Assembly (NCBI GenBank): GCA_016718315.1
Contig: JADKDV010000001.1
Location: 186,001-250,000 of the forward strand
DNA length: 64,000 nucleotides
From: Candidatus Obscuribacter sp.
Lineage (GTDB): Bacteria > Cyanobacteriota > Vampirovibrionia > Obscuribacterales > Obscuribacteraceae
Direction: 5' to 3'
Below, in pieces: positions 1-7,628 of the stretch. Made by a program: the position numbers and the translations under genes. The notes under the pieces were generated by a model. The model had not been told where the DNA came from. It saw only the letters and a program-made list of their open reading frames with translations, and did no database searches. The first letter of the stretch is position 1, and the number at the start of each line of letters is the position of its first letter.

Positions 1-716
1 TTAACGCTGTCGACGACGGAGCAGCAGCCCGCTTGGCTAAGGGCGAAGCGCTCATTAGTAGTGCTTACAATGTCTTGCCATTGATAGTTTTGACTAGAGC
101 ATTGACTCAGCAGGGGCTGCCTACGAGAGCCTTGATAGCTGCCAGCGTTGGGTATGATCAATCTCTTGAAACATTTGGCGATGAACACAGTTTATTTAGA
201 CAGGCTCTGGCAGCAAGAGCAAGAGCACTAATGAACAGTCATGATTATGGTACGGCCTCTCAGGACTACGAGCAGCTTTTGCAAATTATCGAACAGCGTG
301 CCAGAGAGCATAAGATGGATACTAATGTCCAGACATTGCTCGGTTATATACTGCGTACCGAGCTGTCTCTCTGTCTGGCTCGCAGTGGCGAGAGCGCTAA
401 AGCACAAAAGTATCTGGAGCAAAATCTCAAAATGATGACTAGCTCTGGTATGGACTCAGTTGATATTAGCAATGTCGCCAATGTCGATGCCGTTGAACGC
501 GACATCCTCAAACGTAGTGCTGCCAGTTGCTATATGGAACAACAGCTGATTGAGGAGTTATCGGTGGCATATTTGAGGCAGGGTAAGGTCGGCGATATGG
601 TACGACTGATGCCTGCATCTATTCGGGCAGATTATAATTGTCGCCTGGAGCGAGCTGTCAGTCTACTCAATTTTGTCATCAAAAAAGGTCAGGACTTACT
701 TGAGCCTAAGCCCTAA
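1..716 (+). CDS. C-terminal part of an alpha-helical (TPR-like) protein, cut by the window edge
   Basis: The frame is open from base 3 with no stop, so this is the 3' end of a longer gene; a TTG at 33 could serve as a start but has no clear ribosome binding site. The visible 237 or so residues are helical and Ala/Leu/Arg-rich, with pieces resembling TPR helix pairs (for example ARALMNSHDYGTASQDYEQL). No catalytic motif is visible in this part. Its last four bases overlap the end of the convergent secreted-protein gene on the other strand. Many proteins in this window carry TPRs, so a TPR or helical-repeat tail is the best description. The function is not recognised. Confidence 0.6.
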   Translation, partial: NAVDDGAAARLAKGEALISSAYNVLPLIVLTRALTQQGLPTRALIAASVGYDQSLETFGDEHSLFRQALAARARALMNSHDYGTASQDYEQLLQIIEQRAREHKMDTNVQTLLGYILRTELSLCLARSGESAKAQKYLEQNLKMMTSSGMDSVDISNVANVDAVERDILKRSAASCYMEQQLIEELSVAYLRQGKVGDMVRLMPASIRADYNCRLERAVSLLNFVIKKGQDLLEPKP

Positions 717-2008
717 AAGCGCATTGAATTAAGACCTCTGTAGAGCATCTGGTTGACACTGCGGTTAACTGCCCGGTTGACAGTGCGTCCTACTTGTCTG
801 CTTACACCGCGCACCATGGGCGGTGTAGTAAAGCCTCGCTGTGGTGCGGCCATGCGCTGTCCACCAGTAGCAGCACCGCCATTCTGTTTTTGCATATTCA
901 TCAGCATATTCATCATGCCTGGCATGACAGCAGCATCTGGACTGACTGTAAAGCCACCGGCAGGCATATCGGGCGGATTGGCGGCACTCATATTGCCGGT
1001 GTTGGCACCGGCGCCCTGGAAGTTGCCACTGCCTGCGCCTTGCTCTTGCTGCAGTACCTGACCAAAGAGCGGAGCTTGATTATTTGCTTGTGTATTTGCT
1101 TGAGGCTGGCTCCACTGCTGCGATTGAGTCGGTTGTGTCTGCATATTTGCTTGCGGTTGACTCCACTGCTGCGACTGAGTGGGCATAGGCTGACTGTTAA
1201 ACTGAGGTTGTTGTGCTGGCTTAGCCATTTTGATTGGTTTTGAGCTGCCCTTGCCTTTGCCACCACCAGGAGTGATCCAGCCTGAGCTAGAGACACTGTT
1301 GTCTTGCATTGGCACTGGCTGGCTTACCATGTTATTGCCACCATTATTATTGCCAGGATTGACCCAGCCAGAGCTGGATAGTCCGCTACCCTGATTGCCC
1401 ATGGGTTGGCTAAAGTTGCCGCCACCATTATTACCACTACTATTGCTTGTGCTGCCAGGATTGACCCAGCCAGAAGTTGACAGACCGCCGCCATTATTTT
1501 GATTGGCGAATTCTTGTTGCAGCTCAGCATCACCATCAAAGGGAGTCTGGGTTTGCGGCTGTGGATAAGAATTGTCGACTTGATTGCCCAGTGTGTCTGG
1601 TGTCACCCAGCCAGAAGTGGAAGTCTGGTCCTGACCAGCACCACCGCCACCGCCTGAGGGTTGAATGAAATCTGATTGGCCAAGCTGGTTTTGTGCTGGG
1701 TAGTTAAAACTATTGCCTGGCACCATTTGTCCGCTATTGTAGACGCCACTTTGGGGGGCTACTGGTTGTTGTGTTGGTTTAGCGACAGTCTTGCCTTTGA
1801 CTGGTGCTTTGGCCAAAGACTTGGCTGGTGACGCCTGTGGTTTTACTTTGTTGTTTAAGAAGCTGCCGGGGGGTGCGTTTTGGAAATTGTCATAGCTATA
1901 GGCGTCCTGAGCTAAAGCATGTTGAATGCTCCCTGCCAGGGCAAGACTCAGAGCCAGAGCACTTATTGCTAGCACTGATTTTCTAGACATCACAATTTTA
2001 CCTTTCAT
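713..2008 (-). CDS. Secreted low-complexity Gln/Asn/Gly/Ser-rich protein with SGWV repeats
   Basis: The N-terminus is a clear signal peptide (basic MSRKS, hydrophobic core, cleavage near ALAQ). The mature part is low complexity, rich in Q, N, G, S and P. It contains about four copies of an (S/T)SGW(V/I)xP motif and two copies of QQWSQPQAN, then a basic tail with VNRAVNRSVNQ-like repeats. No enzyme domain is visible. A segment NAPPGSF just after the signal peptide is shared with the gene upstream (GAPPGSF), so the two are probably related and co-transcribed (gap 4 bp). An in-frame ATG at 1990 has an AAAGG 10 bases upstream and gives a cleaner signal peptide, so it may be the real start. A surface, matrix or adhesive role is only inference. 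Confidence 0.75.
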   Translation of the reverse strand: MKGKIVMSRKSVLAISALALSLALAGSIQHALAQDAYSYDNFQNAPPGSFLNNKVKPQASPAKSLAKAPVKGKTVAKPTQQPVAPQSGVYNSGQMVPGNSFNYPAQNQLGQSDFIQPSGGGGGAGQDQTSTSGWVTPDTLGNQVDNSYPQPQTQTPFDGDAELQQEFANQNNGGGLSTSGWVNPGSTSNSSGNNGGGNFSQPMGNQGSGLSSSGWVNPGNNNGGNNMVSQPVPMQDNSVSSSGWITPGGGKGKGSSKPIKMAKPAQQPQFNSQPMPTQSQQWSQPQANMQTQPTQSQQWSQPQANTQANNQAPLFGQVLQQEQGAGSGNFQGAGANTGNMSAANPPDMPAGGFTVSPDAAVMPGMMNMLMNMQKQNGGAATGGQRMAAPQRGFTTPPMVRGVSRQVGRTVNRAVNRSVNQMLYRGLNSMRF

Positions 2009-2012
2009 TTCT

Positions 2013-2951
2013 TTAGCGGCGCATCATATTCATCAGGTTCATCATACCGCCACCATATGGGTTGCCGTAACCTCCCATCATGGGACTACCATAGCCGCCC
2101 ATCATAGGCGAGCCATATCCTCCCATCATAGATCCTCCACCGGTAAACATGCGCAAAGCGATGTTTGCCAGTCCACCGCCCATAGGACTGCCATAGCCAT
2201 ATGGGCTCATGCCACCCATACCGTAACCGCCCATACCATAGGGGCTGCCGTAACCGCCCATGCCGGACATACTGCGCGCTGCCATCACCGATCCTACAGT
2301 GCCAAGCAGGGCTTTGCCTATGCCTGCTGCCATACTGGCACCACCGCCACCACTAGGCTGGCTAGTGTTATCCATCGGTTGAACGGTGTTATCTACTGTG
2401 GTTTGACCACTAGGTGAGACTGAATCGGGAAAGTCTGCCGGCCATCCGTCTGGTTTGGCTGCCTGACTCTGGGCAAAGGGCTGGATGGCGCCAGTGGGTT
2501 GACTTTGATTGAGGTAGTTTTGTTGTACCGAGCCTTGCTGTGCTTGCTCGTAAGGCTGACCGCCCTGCACTGGTTGACCATAACCACTGGGCTGGGCGTA
2601 CTGCCCGTAGTTAACAGGCTGACCGCCTTGATTGGGGAAGCCATAATTATTAACTGGTGCCGGCGCTGGAGTAGTGAAGTTTTGCGGTGGATAGTAATTA
2701 CTTACTGGGGCAACACTATTTTGGAAGTTAGGGTTGCTTGCAGGCGGGGCCGTATTTTGTCCGGGATTTATAAACTGGTCGTTTTGGGTGGCCCCAACAA
2801 AACTGCCAGGCGGTGCTCCATATGGTATCGGGTCGGCACTGGCTGGACTGGGCACTGCCATGATTATCAGTCCAAAGCAAAGCAGCAAAGCCACCGATTT
2901 TAAGATCGATGGCTTGCTGGTTATTTCTGTTTGGTTATTTTCAGCTCTCAT
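2013..2951 (-). CDS. Secreted Gly/Tyr/Met/Gln-rich repeat protein
   Basis: The protein has an N-terminal signal or anchor segment (hydrophobic stretch at about residues 20-38, SPASA cleavage) and then a Pro/Gln/Asn-rich region. Its C-terminal half consists of repeated GGYGSP, GYGMGG and MMGGYG units, ending in NLMNMMRR. The APPGSF motif after the signal peptide matches the downstream neighbour, and the 4-bp spacing suggests one operon. The repeats are visible in the DNA as reiterated cat-cca-tag-type units at about 2035-2270. No catalytic residues are evident. Composition suggests an extracellular structural or aggregating protein, but nothing here proves that. Confidence 0.75.
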   Translation of the reverse strand: MRAENNQTEITSKPSILKSVALLLCFGLIIMAVPSPASADPIPYGAPPGSFVGATQNDQFINPGQNTAPPASNPNFQNSVAPVSNYYPPQNFTTPAPAPVNNYGFPNQGGQPVNYGQYAQPSGYGQPVQGGQPYEQAQQGSVQQNYLNQSQPTGAIQPFAQSQAAKPDGWPADFPDSVSPSGQTTVDNTVQPMDNTSQPSGGGGASMAAGIGKALLGTVGSVMAARSMSGMGGYGSPYGMGGYGMGGMSPYGYGSPMGGGLANIALRMFTGGGSMMGGYGSPMMGGYGSPMMGGYGNPYGGGMMNLMNMMRR

Positions 2952-2973
2952 AATTCCGGCTCATTTCAGTTCT

Positions 2974-4179
2974 TCATTTTGTCAATGTCAAACTGCTTGT
3001 GCGTACAGGCTTTAAGCTAGCGATTTTTTCTCTGATGCATTCTTTGGCAACACGTTCTTGCTCTTTTTTGTCAGCTACCGTGATGTCTGGGATAACACCG
3101 ACTTTGTTGATATCCGAACCGCTGGGAGTGAGGTAACGTGAGACTGTGATGTGTACAGCTGCTCCACCTGGGAGGCGATTGATTTCCTGGACGAGTCCTT
3201 TGCCGTAGGTCTTTTCGCCGATAACAACTGCTCTGCCATTATCTTTGAGGGCACTGGCGAGGATTTCGCTGGCGCTAGCACTCTCATTATCAACGAGGAG
3301 CACTATTGGTTGATGAGACAGAGGCTCGCCAGAGGCGATGTCGGTGTGACGTCCATGACGGCTGATGGTGCTGACGATAGCGCCACCTTCAAGGAGCATG
3401 TCGGCGATTTCGAGTGCGTTTGAGAGCAGTCCGCCTGGATTGTCTCTCAAGTCGATGATCAAGCCATCGGCTTTAGAGAGTTTTTGTAGGGCAGCCTTAA
3501 ACTCATCAGCAGCGTCGTTGGAGATAAAAGTAGAGAGATTGATGTAGCCGATGTTGGTGGCTTTATCAAGTCTGGATGAGACTGCGTGGATAACAATCTC
3601 TTGTCTGACAATGTTGACAGAGTGACTAGTGTTACCGTGGCGCAGACCGAGTACAACTGCAGTATTGGCTTTACCGCGGATATGATCAGCAGCTTGCTCC
3701 GGAGTCATACCGATAGCATTGATACCGTCGATGGAGGCAATTTCATCACCGGATTGGACGCCGCTTTGTTCAGCAGGTCCGCCTTCAATTACGCGGTTGA
3801 TTATAAGTCTTTGTTGATCTTTGCTTTGCATCAAGTTGATGCCGATACCAACAATGCGAGCATCGATGGCGTCGTTTTCATCCTGGAAGGCTCTAGGATC
3901 GAGAAATCTAGTGTAAGGGTCGCTCAATGATTCGAGCATCACTTTGACATATTTGTGAGCGTCAGCAGTGGTCTTAATTTGCGAGTCAAACTTGTGCTCC
4001 AGCTCAAGCCAGTTGCGACCGTTGTAGTTGGAGTCGTAGTAGTTGTCTCTAACTAGCTGCCATGCACGGTGATAAACGTCTGTAGGCAGAGTCTTATGAC
4101 CCATTGCCGGTACATTTATCGAGCTTCCCGCCATCAAGGCGAGCATGCAAATACAGACTATGCGCTTCCACTGGCTCAT
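2974..4179 (-). CDS. ctpA: Carboxyl-terminal processing protease (S41 family)
   Basis: The product is a secreted or periplasmic serine protease of the CtpA/Prc family, which trims protein C-termini. The sequence shows a signal peptide, an N-terminal helical region, a PDZ domain (VGIGINL through SGDEIASIDG) that binds substrate tails, and the S41 core. The core contains the nucleophile motif NESASASEI and the downstream lysine motif GEKTYGKGLV, consistent with a Ser-Lys dyad. Length (401 aa) fits the family. I prefer ATG 4179 over the GTG/TTG codons at 4188-4191 because it gives a cleaner signal peptide and has a weak GGTG upstream. It lies just upstream of the two low-complexity secreted proteins on the same strand, which could be its substrates; that link is speculation. 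Confidence 0.9.
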   Translation of the reverse strand: MSQWKRIVCICMLALMAGSSINVPAMGHKTLPTDVYHRAWQLVRDNYYDSNYNGRNWLELEHKFDSQIKTTADAHKYVKVMLESLSDPYTRFLDPRAFQDENDAIDARIVGIGINLMQSKDQQRLIINRVIEGGPAEQSGVQSGDEIASIDGINAIGMTPEQAADHIRGKANTAVVLGLRHGNTSHSVNIVRQEIVIHAVSSRLDKATNIGYINLSTFISNDAADEFKAALQKLSKADGLIIDLRDNPGGLLSNALEIADMLLEGGAIVSTISRHGRHTDIASGEPLSHQPIVLLVDNESASASEILASALKDNGRAVVIGEKTYGKGLVQEINRLPGGAAVHITVSRYLTPSGSDINKVGVIPDITVADKKEQERVAKECIREKIASLKPVRTSSLTLTK

Positions 4180-4330
4180 AGAAAACACCAAGATGAGTTA
4201 GGTAAAAATCGACCTGGTAGCGACAGCTTTAAGCAGAGCTCAAATCCATCGTCTTACGGGTTCGTACATCTTTTATTCCCGTGCCTACCGATTTTCAACA
4301 TGGTGAAGATTAAAAAGAGCGCTTGGCAAC

Positions 4331-5947
4331 CTATCTTTTCAAGCCAAACAGCGAGGCTCCTTTTGATACTTCGGCAAAGCCATATTCGCTCCAGCGGCTG
4401 TCTACCAGGCTTGACACTGCTTCGGACATGACAATGGGGGCTGGCCAGGAGCGATCAAAGCCCTCTGATTTCCATTTCTTTGTGGCGTCAATGCCGACTT
4501 TTGAGCCATAGCCCATCAGTGGTGAAGCGTGATCAAGGATATCCAGCGGTCCATCAGCAAACATCATGTCGCGCCTGGGGTCGGTGTTGCCAAAGACATG
4601 GAGCGCTACTTCGGAGAGATTATGGACATTAACTTCTTTGTCCACGATGATGGCAAACTTAGTAAACATCAGCTGTCCCAGTCCCCAGAGTGCACTCATT
4701 ACCTTTTTGGCATGACCGGGAAAACGCTTATCAATAGCCACTATCACACAGTTATGGAAGACTCCTTCCCAGGGCAAGTTCATGTCTACAATCTCGGGCA
4801 CTAACATCTGCACCATAGGCATAAAGATGCGTTCGGTGGCTTTGCCCAGATAGCAGTCTTCTTGCGGTGGTTTACCAACAATTGTGGTTTGATAAATTGG
4901 CTCTTTGCGGTGCGTCACAGCAGTCACGTGAAAGACTGGGAACAGTCCAGCTAGACTGTAAAAACCTGTGTGGTCGCCAAAGGGGCCTTCTTCTTTGAGA
5001 TCCTTCTGGTCGACATAACCTTCGATTACTATTTCGGCATTGGCAGGTACTTCTAGGTCGATAGTCTGACATTTGGTCAGTCTGACTGGGCTCTGTCTCA
5101 AAAATCCAGCAAAAATAAGCTCATCTATTTCGGGCGGTAAGGGTGCTGTAGCGCTATAAGTGACGGCCGGATCTGCCCCCAGCACAACAGCTACTTCCAG
5201 GCGATTACCTGGCTTTTCGTATTCTTCTTTATCAAAATAAGTGCCATAGTTTGGTGGTTCAGAGGGCTGTCCATTGCCGTTCTGAGCCAGGGCACCGCTT
5301 GCTTTGATGCCACTTTCGTTCATGGCTTTGCGTCTGTTTTCTTCAAAATTGCGCGCGCCATCATGGTGTTTGTGCCAGTGCATGCCGGTTGTAACATTGT
5401 CAAACTTTTGCAGTCTGTACATGCCGACATTGCGGTTACCATGTTTAGGGTCTTTGGTAATGATGGCGCCCATCGTGACAAAGGGTCCGCCGTCTTCTGG
5501 CCAGCATTTGAGTATTGGGATTTTGTCGAGCATGGGAGAGTTGGGATCTGTGATCACAACTTCCTGGCAGGGAGCCGCACCACCGGTCACTTTAGGTGGG
5601 AATTTCGCCACTTCCATAAGCATCGGCAAAAATGCCAGCTTTTCCATAAAGCTCTCAGGTACTTTTGGTTTGATAAAGCCTCTGATGCGGTCAGCTATTG
5701 AGTTTAAGTCCTCTACTTCGAGTGACAAACACATGCGCTTATACGAGCCAAAGGTATTAATAAGCACAGGCATGTCATAGCCTTTGACATTAGTAAATAG
5801 CAGAGCTTTGTTATTGGCACCGCTTTTGCTGATACGGTCAGTTATTTCGGCTATTTCCAGATCGGCGGAGACCGGCGCAGTGATGCGCGTAAGCTCTCCC
5901 TGTCTGGACAAAACATCGATAAAGTCTCTCAGATCGTTATAAGCCAT
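4331..5947 (-). CDS. ubiD: UbiD-family decarboxylase
   Basis: The product belongs to the UbiD family of prenylated-FMN-dependent (de)carboxylases, which in many bacteria act on aromatic acids in quinone synthesis. Recognisable family motifs are the EGPFGDHTGFYS block, the PEIVDMNLPWEGVFHN block, RFPGHAKKVMSALWG, and a C-terminal DPRRDM segment. At 538 aa it is longer than the roughly 490-aa E. coli protein. The extra length includes a Gly/Asn-rich insertion near the middle (SGALAQNGNGQPSEPPNYG). The substrate cannot be told from sequence, and no UbiX, UbiA or menaquinone gene is nearby. The gene starts at ATG 5947 with a weak AAAGG upstream. Confidence 0.9.
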   Translation of the reverse strand: MAYNDLRDFIDVLSRQGELTRITAPVSADLEIAEITDRISKSGANNKALLFTNVKGYDMPVLINTFGSYKRMCLSLEVEDLNSIADRIRGFIKPKVPESFMEKLAFLPMLMEVAKFPPKVTGGAAPCQEVVITDPNSPMLDKIPILKCWPEDGGPFVTMGAIITKDPKHGNRNVGMYRLQKFDNVTTGMHWHKHHDGARNFEENRRKAMNESGIKASGALAQNGNGQPSEPPNYGTYFDKEEYEKPGNRLEVAVVLGADPAVTYSATAPLPPEIDELIFAGFLRQSPVRLTKCQTIDLEVPANAEIVIEGYVDQKDLKEEGPFGDHTGFYSLAGLFPVFHVTAVTHRKEPIYQTTIVGKPPQEDCYLGKATERIFMPMVQMLVPEIVDMNLPWEGVFHNCVIVAIDKRFPGHAKKVMSALWGLGQLMFTKFAIIVDKEVNVHNLSEVALHVFGNTDPRRDMMFADGPLDILDHASPLMGYGSKVGIDATKKWKSEGFDRSWPAPIVMSEAVSSLVDSRWSEYGFAEVSKGASLFGLKR

Positions 5948-6043
5948 GGCTGCCTTTCTCTAAATCCCACAATATTATTGGCACATCGAGCGCCACTTGC
6001 TCAATTTTATATATAGATGTATCAAGGATTGCCAAGGGTTAGG

Positions 6044-6049
6044 TATAAT
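6044..6049 (+). promoter_or_regulatory. Candidate -10 box (TATAAT)
   Basis: A perfect TATAAT lies 17 bases before the 34-codon reading frame at 6066, in the gap between divergent genes. I find no convincing -35 hexamer at 16-18 bp. A transcript starting near 6056 would place the GAGGTG ribosome binding site almost at its 5' end. Confidence 0.4.
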
Positions 6050-6065
6050 CATATTTGAGGTGACT

Positions 6066-6170
6066 ATGACTTACAAACGTTCAAATATAGTCTGTGTGCT
6101 CTGTTTACTGGCTGCCGCCTGCTTTGGCTTTCAGATTTTGGTGCAATCCATATCGGTTATCAATAGCTAA
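6066..6170 (+). CDS. Small single-pass membrane or exported peptide (34 aa)
   Basis: A 35-codon frame starts with ATG preceded by GAGGTG five bases upstream, one of the better Shine-Dalgarno sites in the window, and a TATAAT lies just before that. The peptide has a basic N-terminus (MTYKRS) and then one hydrophobic stretch (VCVLCLLAAACFGFQILV) long enough to span a membrane, followed by a short polar tail. It ends 57 bp before the secreted metalloprotease gene on the same strand, so it may be co-transcribed with it. No homology was recognised. The alternative is that it is chance, but the site, composition and spacing together favour a real small membrane protein. Confidence 0.5.
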   Translation: MTYKRSNIVCVLCLLAAACFGFQILVQSISVINS

Positions 6171-6227
6171 CCTGACTTTAATTTACCTGCAAGTATAATT
6201 TATGGTGTCGACGCAGGTACTGGTTGC

Positions 6228-7220
6228 ATGTTTGATATTGGCTTTAGGGCTTTAGTCGCGCGTATCACAGCAATTGCCCTTGGGCTCAGCTTTTTGGCTG
6301 TATTTGGCAGTGCAGTATTTGCCGCAAACAACGCACAGCTTGGGTTTCAGTATTATCAAGCTAAGCAATTTAGCAAAGCCATTCCGCTGCTCAAAAAGGC
6401 CAATGCCCAAAATCCTCGCGACCTGGCTATTCTCTTTTACTTAGGCTCGGCCGCTGCTTTTAGCGGTGATACTGCTCTGGCTATAGATGCCTTCAGTCGG
6501 CTTTATGTTGTAAGTGGCGGTATTGATAAATACACTTGTGCAGTAGATCCTCTCTATGCCAGATTGCGTAGCGTCAATCATCCTTACTCTTGTAGATCTG
6601 GTAGTTCGCTGATTCGCTGGCATCCTAAGTGTGTGCCTGTGCGCATCTTCATCACTGATGGTAAAGAGATACCAGCTGAGTTTGCCGGTAAAACTATTTC
6701 GTCAGACGCACTACTTAAGCTTTCGCCTTATTTTCATTCACCGGCCTATTTAAATTCTCTTGCTTTTGCTCAGGGTTACAATCCTGCTCAAAAATCAGCT
6801 GTACTTGCTGGTTTGTCGCAGTGGAGCTTTCTCAACAAAGAAAAATATCTCAGCTACACAGTGGTTAATGACCCCAGTCATGCTGATGTCATTGTCTTCT
6901 GGACCAATCGAATGGTGGCACGTAGTGGTTATACCTCTTATCCCCCCTCCCAGGGTGTCAGTTATCCACTGGCGTCAGTGCGGGGTTGTCCAGTTGTAGT
7001 GCAGTTTAATTCGCTTGATAGTCCCACCACAATGGCCCGTGCAGCCTGTCATGAGTTTGGGCACTGCTTTGGTTTGCAACACTCTCCTAACAAGTCAGAC
7101 ATCATGTATGAGACCTTAAATGGGGCCCAAAACCCTTCTTACAATATCTCTGACTGTGATCAGTTGACTATAAGAGCACTGTATAGAGTGCCGGCAGATA
7201 TCTATTTGATGTCTAACTGA
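6228..7220 (+). CDS. Secreted TPR-containing metzincin-type zinc metalloprotease
   Basis: The protein begins with a signal peptide (hydrophobic AIALGLSFLAVFGSAVFA) and a TPR-like helical region at about residues 34-85. The C-terminal half carries HEFGHCFGLQH at residues 275-285 followed by SPNKSDIM, which matches the HExxHxxGxxH zinc site and the Met-turn of matrixin-like (M10) metzincins. The catalytic Glu is E276 and the Met-turn is near M293. This predicts an extracytoplasmic peptidase. A TPR upstream of a metzincin domain in a 330-aa protein is an unusual combination. The substrate is unknown. The next features downstream are the structured-RNA repeat and a PDZ protein gene on the other strand. 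Confidence 0.8.
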   Translation: MFDIGFRALVARITAIALGLSFLAVFGSAVFAANNAQLGFQYYQAKQFSKAIPLLKKANAQNPRDLAILFYLGSAAAFSGDTALAIDAFSRLYVVSGGIDKYTCAVDPLYARLRSVNHPYSCRSGSSLIRWHPKCVPVRIFITDGKEIPAEFAGKTISSDALLKLSPYFHSPAYLNSLAFAQGYNPAQKSAVLAGLSQWSFLNKEKYLSYTVVNDPSHADVIVFWTNRMVARSGYTSYPPSQGVSYPLASVRGCPVVVQFNSLDSPTTMARAACHEFGHCFGLQHSPNKSDIMYETLNGAQNPSYNISDCDQLTIRALYRVPADIYLMSN

Positions 7221-7250
7221 TCGCATGTAATTGTCAGGTTGTGCATAAGT

Positions 7251-7320
7251 GTATATGCATACGGTGCGGTCTTTTGTCAGGTTGTGGTTCACGCGCTTGA
7301 CTGCTTGTGTGTATATGCAT
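7251..7320 (+). promoter_or_regulatory. Pair of GTATATGCAT motifs 60 bp apart (copy 1)
   Basis: GTATATGCAT occurs at 7251-7260 and again at 7311-7320, exactly 60 bp apart, upstream of the RNA promoter. ATGCAT is self-complementary, and the first site extends to TATGCATA. The motif pair and its spacing are kept in the second repeat copy although the surrounding bases have diverged, which suggests operators or an upstream promoter element (TTCACG, 18 bp, TATATG). Confidence 0.35.
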
Positions 7321-7404
7321 TGTGGCTCTGTATGCCGCTTTTGGTATGTCTAAAATACTTGCTTAAATGAGATCTGGGGGACTTCTATTTGCTATTTGAG
7401 TCGC

Positions 7405-7410
7405 TATACT
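7405..7410 (+). promoter_or_regulatory. Candidate -10 box of structured RNA copy 1 (TATACT)
   Basis: TATACT, a 5 of 6 match to the -10 consensus, sits just ahead of the structured RNA and is identical in the second copy. The -35 region is poor (TTCTAT at 16 bp spacing is the best candidate). Expected transcript start is about 7417. Confidence 0.5.
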
Positions 7411-7416
7411 AATTAC

Positions 7417-7628
7417 ATAACCGGTGAGCAACCACTCGATGAGTTGATTGCTTTGAGCCGAGGGGCATTGTGGCAACGTCAGGTCTGCGCAGACCAGCAA
7501 CAGTAGCAAGTAGCCCGCTGACCGCCAAAACTGACTATAGGCGGCAGAAATATCGAGTCCTACGCAAGTGGACAGCCAGACGATAGCATTAGCACCACCG
7601 CAGTTTATTCTGGGTGGTGTTTTTGTTT
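7417..7628 (+). ncRNA. Novel-looking structured small RNA, copy 1
   Basis: About 210 nt between a -10 box and a strong intrinsic terminator with no convincing reading frame. Stems visible by eye are GCAA/ACTC with GAGT/TTGC (7427-7452), GGTCT-GCGC-AGACC inside a longer GTCAG/CTGAC closure, CCGCC/GGCGG, and TATCG/CGATA enclosing GTCC/GGAC. The terminator stem ends it. Near-perfect conservation with the copy at 8789-9000, against diverged flanks, argues for function as RNA. Comparing by memory with 6S, SRP, RNase P, tmRNA and common riboswitches gave no match. It could be a trans-acting sRNA or an unusual protein-binding RNA. Confidence 0.65.
7593..7628 (+). terminator. Intrinsic terminator of RNA copy 1
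   Basis: CACCACC (7593-7599) pairs with GGTGGTG (7613-7619), followed by TTTTTGTTT. It also abuts the stop codon of the convergent PDZ gene, so it may end both transcripts. Confidence 0.8.

Larger units (their letters stand above)
7233..7628. repeat. Direct repeat copy 1 containing a structured RNA gene
   Basis: This segment of about 395 bp recurs at 8605-9000 at a constant offset of 1372 bp with no net indels. From about 7350 to 7628 I count only two substitutions between copies (a/t at about 7372 and g/a at about 7592). The upstream part (7241-7350) has many differences. The copies flank the PDZ gene at 7627-8568. No transposase and no target-site duplication was seen, so this looks like a segmental duplication rather than an insertion sequence. 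Confidence 0.9.

Noticed and set aside
7417..7628. SRP RNA, 6S RNA or cobalamin riboswitch
   Set aside because: GTCAGG and AGCA recall the SRP domain IV but the stem is fully paired there (GGTCT/AGACC). No long 6S-type hairpin and no B12 box were seen.
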